This document shows, in pieces, positions 21,003 to 30,703 of a stretch of DNA of 64,000 bases (its first letter is position 1; every line of letters starts with the position of its first letter). The DNA lies in contig WBZZ01002504.1 in the NCBI GenBank assembly GCA_019918135.1, forward strand, positions 1-64,000, read 5' to 3'. The notes under the pieces were generated by a model that was given only the letters and a program-made list of their open reading frames with translations, searched no databases and was not told the origin of the DNA. Both the position numbers and the translations under genes were made by a program. The stretch is from Paulinella micropora (Eukaryota > Cercozoa > Imbricatea > Euglyphida > Paulinellidae).

Positions 21003-21470
21003 ATGGCGGACGAACCACAAGCAGAAGTAAAAGCGACAGAAGTCAAGGCGACAGAAGACAGACCGACAGATGAACTCGTTGAAGAATTTCAGACTTTTTC
21101 AATCGACACTTTCGAGGTAAAGGGAGGTAGAGATTTGGTGCCAGAATTTGCTGATGGTAAGAAACTTTATTTATTATTCAAAAAGGAAAAGCCACTCAAC
21201 TTTCTTATAGAGTTTGACCGACGGAGAGCGATTGGGTTTTCAGTGGAAGGTTATCATTGTAAGCAGGCGAAGTTTGTTAAGTCATCTTCAAGTTCAGGGA
21301 ATGTCGGAAGGTTTCAGTCGAGGGGTATGTATGTCGTGGTTGTTAATCCACTTCAAGAAGGCATTGAAAAATTGTTCATTTTCGCACATCGTTCCAACCT
21401 TAACAAATATTTTGCTTCAATCGTTGGTCCTATCGATGTTTACTTTACAATGGCCAACTTCGCCCCGTAA
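21003..21470 (+). CDS. Unknown Polinton protein
   Basis: 155 residues from 'MADEPQAEVKATEVKATEDR'. This start was preferred over 20748 because the acidic/Ala/Thr tail resembles the tails of neighbouring small proteins and the upstream part looks non-coding. The folded part includes 'KKLYLLFKKEKPLNFLIEFD' and 'GRFQSRGMYVVVVNPLQEG'. It lies between the coiled-coil gene and the integrase. I see no counterpart in the left element. Function unknown. Confidence 0.5.
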   Translation: MADEPQAEVKATEVKATEDRPTDELVEEFQTFSIDTFEVKGGRDLVPEFADGKKLYLLFKKEKPLNFLIEFDRRRAIGFSVEGYHCKQAKFVKSSSSSGNVGRFQSRGMYVVVVNPLQEGIEKLFIFAHRSNLNKYFASIVGPIDVYFTMANFAP

Positions 21471-21632
21471 TCCCACTTCGACAATACGAATTCTTCGGCT
21501 TTCCACTATATTCGATTAAACTAGGAGAGACACTAATGGTTATAAACCTTTCTCTGCATTGAAATGTAATAAGCAATTGTTTAAAAGCCAAGGAAGGTGT
21601 ATAACCATTTCATTTGAATTATTCAGTTTTCA

Positions 21633-22637
21633 TTAAAGGTCAAGTATTACTTTAGCCTTTCGTTCTCTCTTACTTGTTCTAATGTTTTCTGGTTCTATTT
21701 CTTCTCTTTTAAGTAGTTCTTTAGTCTTTTTTTCTTTAACAACTTCTTTAGTTTGCTCCTTTATATCTTTTTCTTCTTCAATCGGTTTAATAAAATCAGT
21801 TTTCAATAAATCCCTTGGGCTTACTAACTCGTCATTATTTAATATTAACTTAAATCCGGACCGACATTTGACTTTATAAATAATTTTGCTGAAAGTCTTT
21901 CCTCCTTCGGAAAATAAATTCCGTTTGTTTTCTTTTCTCACACTATCACCAACATTGAATTCGTCTATTAAATGATCGCGGGTTATCACTTGTTTATTTT
22001 TATCTCTCCCGAAAAATACATCCGCTGGTTTAGCCTTAATACCTCTATGAACTTTATGATTATAAGCATCTACTAAGTCTTGAATATAACTAACCCAATC
22101 AAAATTATGATTGGTTTCAAAAAAAAGGTCTAGCCATCTTCTAATACTCCTTATAACTCTATCAACAACCGCTAAGGCTCTATGGTCGCCAACTTCAACC
22201 ACATCATGTTTAATTCCATTTTCATTAAAATATTCACGAGTTGCTCCTTTATATTCTCCACCGCTGTCAGTAGTAATTGATTTCGGTTTATATTTAATTG
22301 TTTTCAAAGCATAATAGACTTCTTTTGCTGTTTTATTTTTTAATGGAATGATTATTAAATATCTTGAATGACAATCAATCAAAACAAGCATCCAAGCATA
22401 TCCTTTATTTCCTTTCTTATCTTTTATTTTACTCATATCTGCTAATTCTAAGAAAACTTGGTCTAATGGCTTATCAACCCATATAGTATTCCATATTTTC
22501 GGATTCTTTTTCTGATGATGGATTTCAAGTGCTTCTTCTTCTTTTGTTTTAACTACTTCTCCTGTAGGTGTGTCTTCTAATTGACTATTACGATTTTGGT
22601 TATTAATAATTGTATGTTTATGGTCTAAATCTGGCAT
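21633..22637 (-). CDS. Retroviral-type (rve) integrase, right copy
   Basis: 334 residues from 'MPDLDHKHTIINNQNRN' (22637). Core motifs: 'WMLVLIDCHSRYLIIIPL' with the first Asp, 'SITTDSGGEYKG' with the second, and 'LAVVDRVIRSIRRW' with Asp at the third acidic position, as in the left copy. The C-terminal SH3-like part is 'FNVGDSVRKENKRNLF' and the basic tail ends 'KVILDL'. It is intact, so it could have mobilised the element. Eleven bases separate its start from the divergent DUF5754-like gene. Confidence 0.9.
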   Translation of the reverse strand: MPDLDHKHTIINNQNRNSQLEDTPTGEVVKTKEEEALEIHHQKKNPKIWNTIWVDKPLDQVFLELADMSKIKDKKGNKGYAWMLVLIDCHSRYLIIIPLKNKTAKEVYYALKTIKYKPKSITTDSGGEYKGATREYFNENGIKHDVVEVGDHRALAVVDRVIRSIRRWLDLFFETNHNFDWVSYIQDLVDAYNHKVHRGIKAKPADVFFGRDKNKQVITRDHLIDEFNVGDSVRKENKRNLFSEGGKTFSKIIYKVKCRSGFKLILNNDELVSPRDLLKTDFIKPIEEEKDIKEQTKEVVKEKKTKELLKREEIEPENIRTSKRERKAKVILDL

Positions 22638-22647
22638 ATTATATAGT

Positions 22648-22917
22648 ATGAGATTTTCAAAGTCAAATGTAAAAAACAAAAAATATAAAGTCATTAGTCC
22701 GAAAGGTGAGGTTATTAATTTTGGAGATATCAGATACGAACATTATAAAGACCGCATAGGTTTATATTCACATTTAGACCATTTGGATAAAGAAAGAAGA
22801 AAAATTACAGAATGAGAGCAAAAGCAATACGAAATTCAAAAGGTGAATTAACTTAATTAAAGACTTATAATAATCCAGAATATAGTAATTATTATTCTTA
22901 TCATTATCTCTGGTAAT
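22648..22917 (+). pseudogene. DUF5754-like small protein, broken
   Basis: The frame from ATG 22648 encodes 'KNKKYKVISPKGEVINFGD' and 'YEHYKDRIGLYSHLDHLDKE' and stops at TGA near 22813. A shifted frame continues 'RMRAKAIRNSKGELT', a TAA, then 'NNPEYSNYYSYHYLW'. This layout (KYKV..P.GK.V.FG..Y.HYKD..G.Y.H.D..RR, ending in YS.YYLW) is that of the DUF5754 family known from giant viruses and virophage-like genomes. Function unknown. It is divergent from the integrase, and no left-element copy was seen. Confidence 0.68.
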
Positions 22918-22950
22918 GTCTAAAACTTCAAGAAACATTTTTCAACATCA

Positions 22951-23442
22951 TTATTTTTTTCTAGCACCACCAGAAGATTGATTATATACTTTTACACTCA
23001 CAATGCTAGACTGTTTTCCTTTTCCTTTTTTAACAGGTTTAGTTATTTCAATTTCTTCTTCACTACTCTCGCTTTCACTTTCTTCACTCTCAGGCTCTGG
23101 GTTCTTACTCTTCTTCTTTTCTCTCTTAGTTTCCGCTTTCGCTCTTTTGATTTTCATATTAGCCATCTTTTCTGCGATCAGGTCAGTGAAATCAACCTCA
23201 TCTTCACTCTCACTCTGCTTAGGTGTGTTATCTTGGTCTTTTCCATTGACAATGTCGTTTGCAACATTCTTATTTTCTATCTCTGCTAATCTTCGTTCCA
23301 TATCATCATCTTCACTTTTGACCGCATTTCGGTATTGTTCCAAAACCTTTTTGGCATGTTCCATTTTTCGTTGTTTCGCTTTCGCTTTTATTCCTTCCAC
23401 AGCACTTCCCCAGTTCTTACGACTTGCTTCGGGAGACGGCAT
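22951..23442 (-). CDS. Charged protein paired with fibre gene, right copy
   Basis: 163 residues, 'MPSPEASRKNWGSAVEGIKA' at the start, with acidic ('SESEDEVDFTDLIAEKM') and Lys-rich blocks and 'SIVSVKVYNQSSGG' at the end. It is homologous to 11321-11839. It diverges from the fibre gene with 56 bases between starts, so a short bidirectional promoter is likely. No known domain. Confidence 0.65.
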   Translation of the reverse strand: MPSPEASRKNWGSAVEGIKAKAKQRKMEHAKKVLEQYRNAVKSEDDDMERRLAEIENKNVANDIVNGKDQDNTPKQSESEDEVDFTDLIAEKMANMKIKRAKAETKREKKKSKNPEPESEESESESSEEEIEITKPVKKGKGKQSSIVSVKVYNQSSGGARKK

Positions 23443-23498
23443 TTATACTAAGATTATTATATTTTAGTATTTTTTAAAATAATTAATTAATTAATATA

Positions 23499-26400
23499 AT
23501 GAGTCAATATAAATCATTACTCGGTCTTAATGAGTTGGCTGTTGATAGTCTAAACATACTTAACTTAGACTTAACGAACACAAACATAGTGGGCTTAAAT
23601 ACAGACAGAGTGCCAGAAGATTCCGACCCAATAAATCTTAATTATACTGACGACCGATTTGACACACGTCTCGCTTTAAAAACAACATCAGACCTAAAAG
23701 AAGGGCTTAATTATTATTGGACTGATAACCGATTTGACACACGTCTCGCTTTAAAATCAACAACCGACATCAAAGAAGGAAAAAATTTATACTACACAGA
23801 GCAACGAGTAAGGGATAATGACGAAGTCAAAGCCTCAACTCAACACCGCTCTAATACTTCCAATCCGCACCAAACAAGTTTATATAATTTGATAGACACG
23901 AACATATTTGCACAAGCGAGCGGACAATACTTAACTTACAACGATGTAGAAGGTAAATGGAAGAATACAGCCCTTGGTTCAATTGATACACTTTCAGATG
24001 TAGTCATAACCGCACCGATAGCAATGAATAGTTATCTAACATATAATTCAATAAACTGGGTAAATAAAACCTTTCCGATAAATGTTGATGAATTCGGCAA
24101 TATTAGTATGGGAAGGAAGAATATAACAGGAGTTAATTTACTAAATACCAAAGATGTTGATGAATGGATATTTGAGCATCAAGATAATAATGATAAAGTG
24201 TCAGCGAGTGGAAGTATAGATAGCCACAGCGATATGTCAATAACAGGCTTCCCAGCAGATAACCAACTGCTTATTTATAGCACAGGTCAATGGAGAAACA
24301 CAACACCACCCTTTCTTAGATTAGACGGCACTGCTAGTATGACGGGATGACTAAATATGGGCGGTTTTGCTATTTCAGGGGCTTCTACGTATAATGGAAT
24401 TAATCTCGCTAATCTCGCAGTTGATGGTTCGGTGGTTAAACTAACAGGAGACCAAACCATAGGAGGAATTAAAACATTTAGCAGTATAATAAATGCAAGT
24501 GCGGGGATTGATATGAAAAGCCAAAGCATAACAAATGTTAATCTGGTTGATGGTGTGGATGTTTCTGTTCTTGATACTTCGGTGGTTAAACTAACAGGAG
24601 ACCAAACCATAGCAGGGAATAAAAAATTTACATCAACTTTAGAAGTAAGTGGTTCATCCAATCCTACTACTTTTGACTGCATCGGTATAGCATTTGATAC
24701 AAAAATAGGAATGATTGCAGCACAAAAAACAGCAACAGCGACTTGGTATCCAATACAAATCACTGGTTCGTATCTAGAGTTATATTCAGGTAATACTTTA
24801 ATTATAACCGCAACTGGAACAACATTAAGTTTGAATAACAACAAAATAACAAACTTAGCCACACCATCAGCAACAACGGACGGAGCAAACAAAAGTTATG
24901 TGGATACATTAGACGGGCAAAATGTGAAACTAACAGGAAACCAAACCATAGCAGGAATTAAGACATATAGCAGTGGTGTTGAAATTACTGGAAATTCAAT
25001 AAATTCAACAACAAAATGCACATTCATCGTTTTCAATTCTACCAGTAATATCGGGTCAATTGCTAGTTTGGATATGAAAACTGCAACATATTACAACTTT
25101 GAAATTTCTGCGAAAAAATAAGTTTTATTATCGATGGGACGATTGTTTCGTGGTTTAATGCTACTGGCTTAGATTGTAATAGTAGTAGGATTATTAGTCT
25201 AGGAGCACCACAAAATGCGAATGAAGCGGTCTAGGAGCACCACAAAATGCGAATGAAGCGGTAAATAGACAATATCTGGATGACAATTGCGTGAAACTAA
25301 CAACAGACCAAACCATAACAGGAAGTAAAACATTCAACGGGACGAGCACTGTGATAAAATATCTAACTTTAACGAACAATGCCGATTTTAATAATCAAAC
25401 TATCATTAATGGTGGAAATATTACATATAATGGGGCGAGGATATTAAACCAAAATGGAGGAGATATATTCTTTTCACAGACATAAGGAGATTATCAGTAT
25501 TTCTTATTTACTCTAAATACCGCTACAAGTGGAACCGCAAACCAAAGAGGTTATGTATTTACGAATGTAGCATTTGATGCAAAAGGAGCAGGTCTTTATA
25601 TTTCAAAACTTTTGGATAATAAAAGTGCTTCGTCTGACATTGTCCGTTTTAACAATGCTGGCGGTATGCGGTTTTATGGTGCTTTGGATATGAATTCAAA
25701 CAACATAACGGTGGAACAATAACGGGAACAACAATTACTTCAACCGCAGGAATAACTACAACTGCATTAACGGCGAGCGGATTATTAACAGCAGATGGCG
25801 GTTGTAAGTTATCTATTCAAAATAAAGTAGATGGAGGAAATGGACAGGGTATATTTCTGTGTGATACAGACAACGCAGGATGGGGGATTTATATGGCTCA
25901 GCCTGGGACAGGTAAAAGTCTATCTGGAGGGTCTGCGGTTGCAGGCAACGACATTTCAGGCTTTGCTATAAGATTTAGGTCTGGTTTTGCTTCGGCGGAT
26001 GGTTTTGTGTGGGAAAATTCTAACGAGCCATTGTTAATGTCATTAAATGGGGCAAACGGGACTTTATGGACTAAAGGATTAATAACGGCTAGTGCGGGAA
26101 TTACATATTCTGGGTTGCTAACGACCACAACTACTAATGGAGCGAAAATAGGAATTCAAGGACAAACAGACGGGACTAATGCGAGAGGAATATTTATTTG
26201 GGATACTGATGATTCAGCATGGGGGATTTATATGTCTCAGTCTGGAGCAAATAAATCATTAAGTGGAGGAACAGCACCAGCAGGAGGAGTTGGCGGAGGA
26301 TTAACTTCTTATGCTATTAGATTTAGAGTGAATAATTCTTCAACGAGTGGGTTCATATGGGAGAATAGTTCAAATACTGCTTTAATGTCTTTGAAAGCGA

Positions 26401-26876
26401 GCGATGGACAATTATGGGTATTGTCTAATCCAATTCAATATTCAGACAGGAGAAAAAAAAGAAGATATAAAGGAATGCTTAGGCTTAGTTTGCTATCGTA
26501 TGATTGATGACAACAAGAAATGTAGGACTGGCTTAATAGCACAGGAATTAGAAGAAATACTAACAGAAATGAATATGCTAGATTTTGGCGGTTTTATAAA
26601 AGAAACAATTATGGTTCCGTGTCCAAAGCAAAGAAAAGAATGCGAATTGAAAGGTGTGAGTGTTAATCCAGAAGATGTTAAATGTGTTGATAGTGGTGAT
26701 GTCGGTTATGGTATAGGTTATTCCGAGTTTATCGCCCCGTTAATTAAGGCCACTCAACAATTATCGGAAAGGTGATTAATTTAGAAAAAGAAAATAAACT
26801 TTTACTTAATATACTACAAGACCAAACCGACCAATTAGCAGAAATTAGAGTGGCCGTTCTTGATAATGTCAAATAA
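23499..26876 (+). pseudogene. Fibre/spike protein, right copy, multiply disrupted, different distal region
   Basis: The N-terminal half matches the left fibre closely ('MSQYKSLLGLNELAVDSLNI', 'YYWTDNRFDTRLALKST', 'VKLTGDQTIAGNKKFTS'), with one fewer 'NRFDTRLA' repeat. A TGA at about 24348 replaces a Gly codon. Frame changes occur at about 25120 and at a perfect 32-bp tandem duplication (25198-25261), and a TAA lies at about 25483. From about 25740 the sequence is unlike the left copy: two 'WGIYM.Q.G..KSLSGG' repeats and a different S74-type end ('YSDRR', 'CRTGLIAQELEEILTEM', 'YGIGYSEFIAPLIKATQ'). Confidence 0.8.
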
Positions 26877-27209
26877 TACAACTAGGCTTCACAGACCCCC
26901 GCCTATTATGGATATGGAACTCCAGAATTAAAGTCTCGTGTTCTTGAAGTAGAACTAAAGACTGAGGAAAAAAAAGTAGAGCACGAATTGGAAGATAACT
27001 GGAATTGTTGTTGTATAAAAAACAGCCCAACCGACAGCCGACTTATTAAATACTTATTTCAAATGGGTATCATCGTTGCCATTATAACCCTTTGTATCGT
27101 GAGGCTATCTGAAAAGAACTTGCCATGCGAGGTTGCTAACACTTATGTCGGAATCCTAACATTGCTTATCGGCATTTGCCTTCCATCACCTTCTAGCTCA
27201 AAGAAATGA
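26866..27209 (+). pseudogene. Small membrane protein, right copy, frameshifted
   Basis: It begins 'MSNNTTRLHRPPPIMDM', and a frame change near 26915 leads to 'TPELKSRV' and then 'DNWNCCCIKN'. A membrane segment 'MGIIVAIITLCIVRL' and a second 'YVGILTLLIGICLPSP' follow. It is homologous to 7526-7873 and overlaps the fibre 3' end in the same way. The hydrophobic and Cys features are conserved. Function unknown. Confidence 0.65.
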
Positions 27210-27325
27210 TATTTTACTCATGCACTTCGTGCCTTCGTAAAACATCGTCCACCATTAAAGTATAAAAACGATGTTTGAGAATAAGCGAGAGTGCGTAGCA
27301 TGAAGCGCAATTCTCAAATATCAAA
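27207..27325. repeat. Intergenic paired-hairpin repeat, unit 6
   Basis: The stop of the membrane protein overlaps its first motif (AAATGATATTTTAC). Then come GCACTTCGTGC, AAAACATCG, an AT-rich spacer and CGATGTTTGAGAATAAGCGA, with a complementary arm ending ATTCTCAAATATC. It lies between two convergent genes, so at least here it cannot be only a promoter. Confidence 0.75.
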
Positions 27326-27569
27326 GAAATGAACACTCGTATAAATGTATTTTATACCCAGAACTATCGCTGGCACAGATTAAAGGAATGGTTTCATCAA
27401 AACTAACACACCAATCACTCATAGGCTTATACACACATTTAAATTTAGTTTCTATTCCTTGCTTTATACAATAAGCGCAACTCTCATTTTTTTTCTCACT
27501 AACCCGAGAGTAAAAGTCGCAGGCAGTCCGACCTAACACAGACCACATAAATAATAATATTAATAACAT
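27321..27569 (-). CDS. Small secreted Cys-rich protein, right copy
   Basis: 82 residues. Signal-peptide-like 'MLLILLFMWSVLGRTACDF' followed by 'NESCAYCIKQG', 'FKCVY', 'WCVSFDETIPLICA' and 'YEC'. The Cys positions match the left copy (6569-6820) while the linkers vary. It is encoded against the direction of the capsid genes, as in the left element. Conservation with an intact frame in both elements suggests it matters to the element. Confidence 0.6.
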   Translation of the reverse strand: MLLILLFMWSVLGRTACDFYSRVSEKKNESCAYCIKQGIETKFKCVYKPMSDWCVSFDETIPLICASDSSGYKIHLYECSFL

Positions 27570-27651
27570 TTTATATCATACAGAAACTTTTTGAAAAAGT
27601 TTCACAAAAAACGATTTTGCTAAAAGATTTTTTTTTAAATCTTTATATAGT

Positions 27652-28010
27652 ATGAGTGAGTTCAAATACCAAAAGATTATTTTCTAAGCAATGATTTTGT
27701 AGGAAGCAAAACATTTAATAAAAATATTCAAATGTCATTTACACCAACCAAAATGAATGTTAAGTTTATTCATTTTACGAACGACCAGACGGAAACTAAA
27801 ACCAGAATTCTTTATATGGACAGAATTGGAATTATTGGCACATTTGCGGACAGCACCACAGCAAACATTTCAAATCTCGGTTATAATTTGGGTGTTGTCG
27901 GATGGACTGACGGACAATATACATTTAAAGTCCTTGAAACTGACAGCGGAAATATTGACACAGAAAATTTAGCAGGCCGAATTGTCATATGCTTAGAAAT
28001 CGTTGCGTAG
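27652..28010 (+). pseudogene. Conserved Polinton protein next to ATPase, right copy, N-terminal frameshift
   Basis: ATG at 27652 ('MSEFKYQKIIF'), then a lost T in a T-run relative to the left copy creates a stop. The rest ('SFTPTKMNVKFIHFTNDQTE', 'NISNLGYNLGVVGW', 'GRIVICLEI') is open to 28010. An internal Met at 27732 could start a shorter product of 92 residues. It is homologous to 6161-6524. Function unknown. Confidence 0.6.
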
Positions 28011-28063
28011 CAACAATGTATGAATTTAGAAATTCATAACTATTTCTTGCTTAATAATATACG

Positions 28064-28879
28064 ATGATGAAGATTAATAACGTGAAGGTGAAACCAGTGA
28101 AGCAGGATGGTGAAGGTAATAAACATGCGAAAGGTTATAAATTATTCAACGAGCCTTATTCAAATATATTTCTACTCGCCCGTAAGAAGAGCGGGAAAAC
28201 GACAGCACTCTTTGAAATACTGAAACGGACTACAGACAGAAAAACCCGTATTGTCATTATTGCTTCAACAATTCACAAGGACTACATTTATAAAGCAATG
28301 GTAAAGCACTTCAAGAACAGGGGAAACCCAATGGCAATTTATACCTTTCTTAAATCAGATGGCGTTAATGTTATTGATTATGAGTTAGACAAACTGAACA
28401 GAAAGGACGAGCAACACGAAGGAGAAGTAAAACAAGACAAAGAAGAAATAGAGAAACCACAATTTTTATACTTTGGAAAGGAAAAGAAAAAAGAAGGAGG
28501 TGAGAAGAAAGAGAGACCAAGTAAGTATATTTCTCCAGAGGTTGTTTTTGTTTTAGACGATTTAGGGAGCGGATTAAGAGATAAGTCCGTAAGTGATTTG
28601 TTAAAAAAGAACAGACACTATAAAAGTAAGGTGATTATGTCAAGTCAGTATCTGAACGACCTACGGCCAGAAGCAATTAAGCAGTTAGATTATTTGTTAA
28701 TCTTTCCGGGTCAGTCTCATGATAAAATGGAACTCGTGTATAAACACTTAGACTTATCTTTTGACTTTGATTATTTTCTTCAAAAGTATCACGAGGCTAC
28801 AAAGGAGAGATTTAATTTTCTTTATGTTTCAAGTGTTGATGACGAGTTAAGAAAAAATTTTGCTTACCGCCTGAAATAA
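28064..28879 (+). CDS. Genome-packaging ATPase, right copy, intact
   Basis: 271 residues. Walker A-type 'LLARKKSGKTTALFE' near residue 45, a Glu/Lys-rich insertion in the middle ('EKEKKKEGGEKKER'-like), Walker B 'EVVFVLDDLGSGLRD', then 'VIMSSQYLNDLRPEAI'. The ATG start (28064) is clear, unlike in the left copy. This is the A32/FtsK-HerA-like ATPase class used by Polintons, virophages and large DNA viruses to package DNA. It is followed by the pX-like gene 36 bp later, in the same order as on the left. Confidence 0.9.
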   Translation: MMKINNVKVKPVKQDGEGNKHAKGYKLFNEPYSNIFLLARKKSGKTTALFEILKRTTDRKTRIVIIASTIHKDYIYKAMVKHFKNRGNPMAIYTFLKSDGVNVIDYELDKLNRKDEQHEGEVKQDKEEIEKPQFLYFGKEKKKEGGEKKERPSKYISPEVVFVLDDLGSGLRDKSVSDLLKKNRHYKSKVIMSSQYLNDLRPEAIKQLDYLLIFPGQSHDKMELVYKHLDLSFDFDYFLQKYHEATKERFNFLYVSSVDDELRKNFAYRLK

Positions 28880-28915
28880 TATTTTTATATAATTATTTTT
28901 TTTAATGTATATTAT

Positions 28916-29227
28916 ATGCCAGTATCACCAGTAATAATTTCACAACCATCAGGATATAACACCGGATACAATCCATCAATGCCACAGAAGGGAGAAAAAA
29001 AGAAAACTAAGAAGAAGGGATGCGGTCAAAAGGGAGGAAAGATTAACTGGGTAAAGGTTGGAAAAACTGCCACGGCTGTTGATAAATTTCTTCGGAATAA
29101 TAAGTTAACCTCTAGGACTGCGGGAGCATTAAGTAGTGTCGGTGTACCTTACGCTGGTAGTGTTAGTGCTGTAGCATCAAAACTCGGATATGGTAAGCAA
29201 CGAGGAGGTGCTGTAAAGTTTCGCTAA
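28916..29227 (+). CDS. Small basic pX-like virion protein, right copy
   Basis: 103 residues. The N-terminus ('MPVSPVIISQPSGYNTGYNP') differs from the left copy, but the core 'GGKINWVKVGKTATAVDKFL' and the end 'GVPYAGSVSAVASKLGYGKQ' are the same family. The basic, Gly-rich composition fits a DNA-condensing virion component. It is in a tandem gene row with the ATPase. Confidence 0.7.
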   Translation: MPVSPVIISQPSGYNTGYNPSMPQKGEKKKTKKKGCGQKGGKINWVKVGKTATAVDKFLRNNKLTSRTAGALSSVGVPYAGSVSAVASKLGYGKQRGGAVKFR

Positions 29228-29426
29228 ATATTTTTGATATTTGTTTGGAGGGGGTTTCACCCCCTACCATACCCCCGCGGGTTTGGAAAGGGACAAAGTC
29301 CCTTCCATAAACATCGATGACCATTATTTTTTCCTAAAATAAAAAATCGATGTTTTAGAATATAGATTCAGCGAGCTGAATCGATAGTGAGAATGCGAAG
29401 CATGAAGCGCAATTCTAAAATATCAA
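29228..29426. repeat. Intergenic paired-hairpin repeat, unit 7
   Basis: It reads TGATATTTGTTTGGAGGGGG, a stem GGGGGTTTCACCCCC, CCCGCGGG, a stem GGGAC/GTCCC, ACATCGATG, an AT spacer, CGATGTTTTAGAATATAG, an inner stem GATTCAGC/GCTGAATC and ATTCTAAAATATC. The second hairpin runs into the coding frame of the next gene and supplies its start codon. Confidence 0.78.
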
Positions 29427-30702
29427 AGGTAAGACCCCCGCGGGTTTATAGGAATAAGAGCGGGAGGCCTTATATTAACCAGAAGGGTAAAAAATGTTAT
29501 CTTAATTTTGGTAAGAAAACAAATGATATGAGCACACTTCAAATTGTTAAGTTGTTTTTGAAATATATTGGTAAGCCGAGGCCACAAAGGCAGGGCCGCA
29601 AACCAAGGGAAAAAATAATCAAATCTGATTTCAATCGTCTTGAACACGAGAACAGAAACCAGATACAAAGCAACTTACAAAAGAAATATGAGTTAATACA
29701 TGACGAGGAAGAAAAGGAAAAGAAGAAGAGGGAAGATGTGATAGAAGAAAAGAAAAGGCTAGAACGAAAAGACATAGCCGTTGCCGAGGAACAAAAAGAA
29801 ATAAAGGACAGGGAACACAAAAGAGAACTAGCGGAGATAAATGAACGACAAGAACAAAAAGCCAGAGAACTAAGAAGGGAGCAAAAACTCATAGAAGATG
29901 TAAAATATGAAGAAGACAGAAAAAATAGGATACAAGCATTACCACCGCCACCACAATATCAATATATTATGCCACCACAACATGGACAGCCACAAGCACC
30001 GCCATTAGGAGCACCACCACAAGCACCGCCATTAGGAGCACCACCACAAGCACCGCCATTACCTAATTTAGGAGATGAAGCCCCATTGAAAACGAAAGAG
30101 CAATATGAGGAAGAAAACAAGCAAAAGCAGAAAGATATTGAAACACTGAAATTAGCAGGATATTATACAGATAAGTTTATAAAAAAGATGAGTCGTAAAG
30201 ACTTACAAAAAACCAGTCAAGATATTCAGACGGCTATAGCCACAGCGACATCTTTAGAGGAACAGAAAAAGTTAGCAGAAGAATATAAAGAAAAACTTGA
30301 AAAGGAAGAAAAGAAAGCAGAAGAAAAGGGTAAGCATTTTGAAAATTTACAAATTAATCAATTTTTAATCTCTGCATTTTCAAAAACTTATCACCCAAAC
30401 ATTACTATAAAAGAGTTAGCACAGGCTTTAAAAAAGAGACTAGATAGTGATGGACATAAAAAATTAAATTACAAAGACACTTCAAAGTGGATAATTAACA
30501 TGGTTAAAAGGTTTAATATTGATGTTGGAAATGAAAAGGAAAATGTAAAAAGAAAAGTAGCGGATTATGCTAGATATGAAGAGTATATGGGTATTAATGA
30601 ACAAAAAGGGAATGGAGCGAAGACATTAGAAGAATTAATTGATAAGGTATTTTCAATAAAAATAATTAAAAAATATTTAGCCCGCAAAGATTGGAAACAC
30701 AC
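29387..30702 (+). CDS. Coiled-coil protein of the virion gene cluster, right copy
   Basis: A single open frame homologous to 3431-4665. After 'MRMRSMKRNSKISK', which comes from the hairpin repeat and replaces the left copy's 'MGIAKTKNVKRAK', it has 'VRPPRVYRNKSGRPYI', a long charged coiled coil, a repeated 'QAPPLGAPP' linker (30000-30065), and a C-terminal domain ('KDTSKWIINMVKRFNIDVG', 'YARYEEYMG'). The frame continues without a stop past the protease ATG at 30704, so the two reading frames coincide and a fusion product is possible. In the left element they are in different frames. A structural role is inferred. Confidence 0.65.
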
Positions 30703-30703
30703 A

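Noticed and set aside
13040..21470. Homology between the unknown genes at 13040-13549 and 21003-21470
   Set aside because: They hold similar places near the integrase and both have disordered N-termini, but I could not align the folded parts.
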